NCBI GenBank assembly: GCA_946011705.1
Contig: CAMGCA010000012.1
Span: 1 to 17,269 of the forward strand
Origin: an uncultured Clostridia bacterium
GTDB taxonomy: Bacteria; Bacillota; Clostridia; Oscillospirales; Oscillospiraceae
Reading direction: 5' to 3'
Length of the DNA: 17,269 bases
The notes under the pieces are model-generated. The model was not told the DNA's origin. It saw only the letters and a program-made list of their open reading frames with translations, and searched no databases. Below, one piece after another: positions 13,620 to 17,269 of the stretch (positions within the stretch are counted from its first letter, which is position 1; each line of letters begins with the position of its first letter). Both the position numbers and the translations under genes were made by a program.

Positions 13620-14717
13620 TTACACGTTAAACAGGAAGTTGACGATATCGCCGTCCTTCATGACGTACTCCTTGCCCTCGCTGCGCACCAGACCCTTGGC
13701 CTTGGCGGCGGCCATGGTGCCGCAGGCCTTCATGTCCTCGAAGGCGATAACCTCCGCCCGGATGAAGCCCCGCTCGAAGTCGGTGTGAATCTTACCGGCG
13801 GCCTGAGGGGCCTTGGTGCCCTTCTTAATCGTCCATGCCCGGCACTCGTCGGAACCGGCAGTGAGGAAGGAAATGAGGCCCAGCAGCGCGTAGCTGGACT
13901 TAATCAGCCGGTCAAGGCCGCTTTCCGCAACCCCCAGCTCCTCCATGAACATGGCCTTCTCCTCGGGGTCGTCCAGCTCGGCAATGTCCGCCTCCAGCTT
14001 GGCGCAGATGGGCAGGCACTGGCTGCCCTCGGCATCGGCAAGGGCCTTGACTGCCAGATAATGCTTATTGTTCTCCGGCTCATTGACCTCGTTTTCCGCC
14101 ATATTGGCAACATAAATGGTCTTTTTCAGGGTCAGCAGGTCGGAGGTGGCGATGAGGGCCAGATCGTCGGCATCATCGGTGTAGGTACGGGCCAGCTTGC
14201 CTTCATTCAAGTGCTCCAGCAGGCCGGAGAACACCTCAACCTCCCGTCCGAACTTCTTGTCGCCGCCCTTCATGGCCTTCTGAGCCTTGTCGATGCGGCG
14301 CTCCACCATCTCAATGTCCGCCATGACCAGCTCCAGATTGATGATGTCAATGTCCCGCAGGGGATCGGTGGAGCCTTCCACATGGGTCACGTTGCTGTCT
14401 TCAAAGCAGCGGACAACGTGGACGATGGCGTCGGTGGTGCGGATGTTGCTCAGGAACTTGTTGCCCAGACCCTCGCCCTTGCTTGCGCCCTTCACGAGGC
14501 CCGCAATGTCCACGAACTCGATGACGGCGGGGGTGACCTTCTTGGGGTTGTGAAGCTCCGCCAGCCATTGCAGCCGCTCGTCGGGCACGGACACCACGCC
14601 CACGTTGGGGTCGATGGTGCAGAAGGCATAGTTGTCCGCGGGAACCCCCGCGTTGGTGATGGCGTTAAACAGGGTGGACTTGCCCACGTTGGGCAGTCCT
14701 ACGATACCTAATTTCAT
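13620..14717 (-). CDS. ychF: YchF/EngD (Obg-related) P-loop ATPase (365 aa)
   Basis: A highly conserved cytosolic translation-associated NTPase of the Obg family. Visible motifs are G1 GLPNVGKST (7-15), G3 DIAG (70-73), the Obg-like [10 protein letters not shown] segment (78-87), and NMAE at 205-208 in place of the usual NKxD, which explains ATP over GTP preference. A helical domain (about 130-200) and a C-terminal TGS domain (about 280-363) follow. Family members bind ribosomes and have been linked to oxidative-stress responses. AAGGAG lies 12 nt before the ATG. The length and all motifs are intact. No strong promoter is evident in the ~50 bp of native sequence before the integrated element begins, so the insertion may have changed its expression. 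Confidence 0.96.
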   Translation of the reverse strand: MKLGIVGLPNVGKSTLFNAITNAGVPADNYAFCTIDPNVGVVSVPDERLQWLAELHNPKKVTPAVIEFVDIAGLVKGASKGEGLGNKFLSNIRTTDAIVHVVRCFEDSNVTHVEGSTDPLRDIDIINLELVMADIEMVERRIDKAQKAMKGGDKKFGREVEVFSGLLEHLNEGKLARTYTDDADDLALIATSDLLTLKKTIYVANMAENEVNEPENNKHYLAVKALADAEGSQCLPICAKLEADIAELDDPEEKAMFMEELGVAESGLDRLIKSSYALLGLISFLTAGSDECRAWTIKKGTKAPQAAGKIHTDFERGFIRAEVIAFEDMKACGTMAAAKAKGLVRSEGKEYVMKDGDIVNFLFNV

Positions 14718-14771
14718 TTATTTCAAAACTCCTTTATTTGCAATGGTTTTTCGGGTTAGGGGATAATCTTC

Positions 14772-14811
14772 CGCACCAATTCCGCACCAATTTTTCGCCA
14801 GCGCACCAATT
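14772..14811. repeat. Three direct repeats CGCACCAATT at the integrase 3' end
   Basis: CGCACCAATT occurs at 14772-14781, 14783-14792 and 14802-14811, with repeat starts 11 and 19 bp apart. The third overlaps the integrase stop codon. Short direct repeats at the ends of elements of this type often are arm-type sites for the recombinase's N-terminal domain; that role is inferred. Confidence 0.65.
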
Positions 14812-15995
14812 TAACTGGCGATAGTGCACTGCTCAAATTGTTTTACGGCATTGGTAAGGGAGGCATCGGTCACATGGACATAGCGATCCATGGTGGTTTT
14901 GATGCTCGAATGACCGAGCAGCCTTTGTAGGACTTTCGGCATGATCCCGCGTTCAATCGCGCGAGTGGCATAGGTGTGCCGCAAAGCGTGCATACAGAAG
15001 CGCTTGATTTTTGCTTCATCGCACAACTTGTACAGGTGGGTATCATAGGAGCTGTTTTTGTTCGGCTCGCCGATGCGGTAGTTGACAAACACCAAATCCC
15101 GCATACAAAGGTATCTGGTCTGACCGGTGCGGCGATCCACATATTCCAGAATCTGCGAGAGCAGTTCCGATTCCTTCCGGGTGTGCCGCTCCTCGTAGCA
15201 GGATTTCAGCACATCGTATGCCCGGTTCGTCAGGGGAATGGTTCGGTAGCTGCTTGCCGATTTGGGAGGACCGGCGCGCCAAACACCTTCGCTATGGCGG
15301 TATTCCAGCGTCTTGCTGACAGTCAGCGTCCGCTTCTTCCAGTCGATGGAATCCCATGTAAGGCCAATCATTTCCGAAGTGCGCAGCCCGGTCTCCAACA
15401 GCAGCACATACTGCCTGTAGTTGTGAGAGCGTTTTGCGGTTTCCAGAAACTTCTCCTGCTGCTCTACGGTCAAGAACTTTATGTCATCCACAGCGCGGAC
15501 GGGTTTCGTATAACGAACCCCGTCCATCGGATGCTTTGTAAGCATATCATTCGTCACCGCAGCACGGAACATGGTGCCCATTGCAATATAGGTCTGGCGA
15601 ATGGTGGAGCCTGCATAGGTTGCCTCCATCCGATTCAGAACGATTTTGCAATGCATGGGTTTGACATCGCACAGGCGCATACTTCCGATCACCGGCTGGA
15701 TGTTCCTTTCGTACCGTTCCCGGTAATTCCTCCTCGTGTTGGGAGCCAGGTCTGCGATGAGATTCGCAATCCAGAACTCGAACCAGGCGTCCACCGTCAT
15801 TTCGGAGGAGGGGTTATAAACATCGTGCTTGTCTTCGTACTGTGCGTCTGCCAGCCAGTTACGGGCTTCCGGGAGGGTATCGAAGTGCTTCTCCCGTCTG
15901 GCGCCGTTCTTGGCTGAATATCTTGCGGAGAACTTGCCGTCTTTTCTCTGGCAGATACCCTTGCCGCATTCTTTGCCTTTTCGATTTTTGCCCAT
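14811..15995 (-). CDS. int: Tyrosine site-specific integrase, Tn916-type architecture (394 aa)
   Basis: Catalyses integration and, with Xis, excision of the element. Residues 1-60 form a small basic arm-DNA-binding domain (GKGICQRKDGKFSARYSAKNGARREKHF). Residues ~65-165 are the SAM-like core-binding domain (TVDAWFEFWIANLIADLAPNTRRNYRERY). The catalytic domain from ~172 shows Arg205 (GLRTSEM), Lys245 (PPKSASSYRTIPL), His336 and Arg339 (HALRHTYATR), His362 (LLGHSSIKTT) and nucleophile Tyr372 (DRYVHV). All catalytic residues are present, so it should be active. AGGAG lies 8 nt before the ATG. The sequence resembles integrases common in gut Clostridia. It lies downstream of xis on the same strand, with its own candidate promoter. 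Confidence 0.95.
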   Translation of the reverse strand: MGKNRKGKECGKGICQRKDGKFSARYSAKNGARREKHFDTLPEARNWLADAQYEDKHDVYNPSSEMTVDAWFEFWIANLIADLAPNTRRNYRERYERNIQPVIGSMRLCDVKPMHCKIVLNRMEATYAGSTIRQTYIAMGTMFRAAVTNDMLTKHPMDGVRYTKPVRAVDDIKFLTVEQQEKFLETAKRSHNYRQYVLLLETGLRTSEMIGLTWDSIDWKKRTLTVSKTLEYRHSEGVWRAGPPKSASSYRTIPLTNRAYDVLKSCYEERHTRKESELLSQILEYVDRRTGQTRYLCMRDLVFVNYRIGEPNKNSSYDTHLYKLCDEAKIKRFCMHALRHTYATRAIERGIMPKVLQRLLGHSSIKTTMDRYVHVTDASLTNAVKQFEQCTIAS

Positions 15996-16047
15996 TTAAT
16001 GAACTCCTTTCCGTAGAGCCGGAAACGCGAGTTCATCACGACACCTT

Positions 16048-16076
16048 ACTCTATCATAATTTCGCATATTTTTCAA
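16048..16076 (-). promoter_or_regulatory. Candidate integrase promoter
   Basis: On the minus strand, TTGAAA (16071-16076) and TAGAGT (16048-16053) are 17 bp apart, about 52 bp upstream of the int start. The -10 box is imperfect; an overlapping TATGAT is too close to the -35. Confidence 0.5.
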
Positions 16077-16089
16077 TATCTTTCGGCGT

Positions 16090-16107
16090 TTTTGGTGCGC
16101 ACCAAAA
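16090..16107. promoter_or_regulatory. 18-bp perfect palindrome TTTTGGTGCGCACCAAAA
   Basis: It lies between xis and int, just upstream of the candidate int promoter. Each half contains GCACCAA, the heptamer shared by the three direct repeats at the int 3' end. It could be an operator for a dimeric regulator or a recombinase/Xis binding site. Confidence 0.6.
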
Positions 16108-16123
16108 TCTGCGGGTTTCATAA

Positions 16124-16339
16124 TCAAATCGCCACCCGCCCTTCGATAAACTCCTCAAATGCCCTGCGTTTTACCAGTTTCTTGGTGCCAACATAGAGAA
16201 CAAAGGGGCAGTTTGGTTGTTTCAACAGTTCATCAATCTTATTGATTCCGATATTGCTGTATTCGGCTGCTTCCCGGATGGAAAGCAGCATTTTCCGGTC
16301 GATAGGCAGGGAAGTCACCTGCTGGTTTTGATTCGTCAT
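16124..16339 (-). CDS. xis: Excisionase, Tn916 Xis-like (71 aa)
   Basis: A small basic winged-helix DNA-binding protein of the Tn916 excisionase type. Its body is LLSIREAAEYSNIGINKIDELLKQPNCPFVLYVGTKKLVKRRAFEEFI, with an N-terminal helix-turn-helix (REAAEYSNIGINKIDELL, about residues 22-39) and a beta-wing (about 45-57). Such proteins bend DNA at the element ends and steer the integrase toward excision. The gene lies 128 bp upstream of int on the same strand. AAAGGAT about 11 nt before the ATG is a weak to fair ribosome-binding site. The length (~70 aa) is typical for the family. Confidence 0.9.
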   Translation of the reverse strand: MTNQNQQVTSLPIDRKMLLSIREAAEYSNIGINKIDELLKQPNCPFVLYVGTKKLVKRRAFEEFIEGRVAI

Positions 16340-16357
16340 AGGCAGAAATATCCTTTC

Positions 16358-16414
16358 TCAGATTTCCATGCGCTCGGCGTACTGCTGTGCATGGCGATTG
16401 TGTTGTTCTTTCAT
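16358..16414 (-). CDS. 18-codon ORF upstream of xis
   Basis: MKEQHNRHAQQYAERMEI, preceded by AAAGGACG about 6 nt before the ATG and ending 18 bp before the xis start. The TGA stop overlaps GAGAAAGGAT, which also supplies the xis ribosome-binding site. The peptide is charged and could form one amphipathic helix. The good start signal and tight placement suggest it is translated, either as a leader coupling translation to xis or as a micro-protein. No function is known to me. Confidence 0.5.
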   Translation of the reverse strand: MKEQHNRHAQQYAERMEI

Positions 16415-16458
16415 AAACTTCGTCCTTTCTATAGTGGCTGCACAATTCCGATGACATC

Positions 16459-16896
16459 ATGAATTTCATCAGTATATCGGTGGTCACGGTGGTTCCGGGG
16501 CTGCTCGGCGGACTCTGGGGTCTCTGGCGCAGCCTTGGACGGCTGAGGAAAACGTCCGGGGAGCTGGCACAACAGGTCAGCACTTCACCCCATGGCGCTT
16601 CCAGCCTTTTCTCCGCCCATGAGCGTATCGTCCTCGGAGCGCCGATTATTGGCATCCTGTTCAGCGTGGGGGCATTGTATGCTACGTTTCTGATTCTTCA
16701 GAATGCTCCCCTGATGTATATTGTCCGCAATCTGAGTATGCTGGGCAGACTCGGCGGCAGGTACTGGTGGGAGGCCCTGGACAAGGGGGGTGCAGGCGTT
16801 GCATGCAGCGCGATGCTGCTTTTCTGCCTCAGCTATCCGATCCGTACCATCCGTCTGTTTATGCTCAGAGGCAAAGTTGTCAATACCTTTTTGTGA
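16459..16896 (+). CDS. Hypothetical membrane protein of the integrated element (145 aa)
   Basis: I do not recognise a family. Three hydrophobic segments are visible (about residues 4-23, 60-83 and 111-130). A polar stretch separates the first two (RSLGRLRKTSGELAQQ), and the tail is basic (RTIRLFMLRGK). Codon use looks like that of the neighbouring genes, with G/C-rich third positions, which favours a real gene over a shadow. There is no Shine-Dalgarno sequence before the ATG, and the frame is closed upstream by TAG at 16432. The start may therefore be wrong, or the gene could be a truncated remnant. It is divergent from xis, its upstream region overlapping the 18-codon ORF, and convergent with the Cys-rich gene. 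Confidence 0.5.
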   Translation: MNFISISVVTVVPGLLGGLWGLWRSLGRLRKTSGELAQQVSTSPHGASSLFSAHERIVLGAPIIGILFSVGALYATFLILQNAPLMYIVRNLSMLGRLGGRYWWEALDKGGAGVACSAMLLFCLSYPIRTIRLFMLRGKVVNTFL

Positions 16897-16915
16897 ACAA
16901 AGGGTTTGTGAGGGG

Positions 16916-17269
16916 TCAATTGTCTACGCCCGACCTCCTTTTTCGGGCGTGTGCGGCCTTTTGCTTTCGGTGTACCTCAGCGGCACATTCCGCACAGTAT
17001 TTGGCGCGTCCGGAACCGGCCAGAAAGAAGGCTCCGCAGACCTTGCAGCGGCGTGTTCCTTTCGGGCGGAGGATCTCGTCCTCCAATTCCGGTTCCAGAG
17101 GCAGAACACCGCGCCGAAAGTGCTTGCAGATCAGAGTATAGGAAATGGCTTGCGGACAGACACAGGGATCGCCATCGTCCAGCAAAAGACAGTTCCCGGG
17201 GGCGTGTGGGCAGCACTGGCGGGTGCGGCTGCGGGCATTCTCATCACTGTGAGCAATCCCTATCTTTCC
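16916..17269 (-). CDS. Cys-rich VLP domain protein, 5' end outside the window
   Basis: The frame is open to the right edge (117 codons visible). It contains RTRQCCPHAPGNCLLLDDGD, then PCVCPQA, then SYTLICKHFRRGVLPLEPELE. A CKVCGAFF...YCAEC zinc-ribbon pair follows, with a basic tail (EVHRKQKAAHARKRR). This pattern, including the NCLLLDDG box and the VLP tripeptide, matches the Cys-rich VLP family found on conjugative elements of gut Firmicutes. It probably binds zinc, and possibly DNA, in the cytosol. A TTG at 17183-17185 is in frame, but the conserved Cys residues upstream of it show that the true start lies farther right, probably beyond the window. Confidence 0.85.
   Translation of the reverse strand, partial: GKIGIAHSDENARSRTRQCCPHAPGNCLLLDDGDPCVCPQAISYTLICKHFRRGVLPLEPELEDEILRPKGTRRCKVCGAFFLAGSGRAKYCAECAAEVHRKQKAAHARKRRSGVDN

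Larger units (their letters stand above)
14771..17269. mobile_element. Left end of an integrative (probably conjugative or mobilisable) element, partial
   Basis: The region contains a tyrosine integrase with its 3' end near the boundary, a Tn916-Xis-like excisionase upstream of it, short repeats of integrase-site type at both ends of the int gene, and a Cys-rich VLP protein of the kind found on Firmicute conjugative elements. The gene order (boundary, int, xis, cargo) follows Tn916-family layouts. The exact left boundary is not determined; it must lie between the ychF start (14717) and the int stop codon (14811). The right end is outside the window, so no direct repeat could be checked. Confidence 0.75.

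Noticed and set aside
13785..14711. A 308-codon open frame on the plus strand
   Set aside because: Antisense to ychF, whose motifs are unambiguous.
14976..15917. A 313-codon open frame on the plus strand
   Set aside because: Antisense to the integrase, which has all its catalytic residues.
16239..16655. A 138-codon minus-strand ORF overlapping xis and the membrane ORF
   Set aside because: It runs in another frame through xis, with Pro/Arg/Ser-rich shadow composition.

Overview
This window looks like a chromosomal stretch from a moderately high-GC gut Clostridia (Oscillospiraceae-type Firmicute), carrying the left end of an integrated element. The evidence is the codon bias toward G/C in third positions, strong Firmicute Shine-Dalgarno and sigma-A promoters, and family content (YfhO, GtrII-like, YugP, DUF1934, a SleB/CwlJ-type hydrolase, a Clostridia-type integrase and a Cys-rich VLP protein). 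The species cannot be fixed from the sequence alone.

Layout. Positions 2-469 hold the 3' part of a YebC/PmpR regulator with its terminator. Positions 752-2335 (minus) encode a GtrII-like polytopic glucosyltransferase with a near-consensus promoter. A solitary tRNA-Asp(GTC) with its own promoter and terminator is at 2486-2562. Next come composite repeat copy A (2702-3005), a secreted C39-like/SleB-like two-domain cell-wall protein (3123-4304), a 909-aa YfhO-type membrane protein (4498-7227) and murC (7295-8659). Repeat copy C follows, then a small acidic hypothetical protein (minus), ddl (9448-10515) and an overlapping DUF1934 gene interrupted by an in-frame amber codon. A YugP-type zinc peptidase (minus), an AI-2E/PerM-family membrane protein (12004-13227), composite repeat copy B (13230-13534) and ychF (minus) complete the core part.

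From about 14770 to the right edge the DNA belongs to an integrative element: tyrosine integrase, Tn916-Xis-like excisionase, an 18-codon ORF before xis, an unassigned membrane ORF, and a Cys-rich VLP protein cut by the window edge. The element abuts the start of ychF. Short GCACCAA repeats flank the integrase gene and could be recombinase arm sites.

Theme. Much of the core part concerns the cell envelope: MurC and Ddl make peptidoglycan precursors, the two-domain hydrolase probably acts on the wall, and YfhO and the GtrII-like protein probably glycosylate surface polymers. Most genes have their own promoter and terminator rather than forming long operons; the only tight coupling is ddl-DUF1934 (ATGA overlap).

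The least ordinary feature is a family of noncoding repeats. Two ~305-bp elements have 17-bp terminal inverted repeats and a third internal copy of that repeat. In one copy the cruciform-forming REPIN-like core is flipped relative to the adjoining module. A third, divergent copy and a collapsed solo hairpin are also present. I see no CRISPR array and no recognisable defence system.
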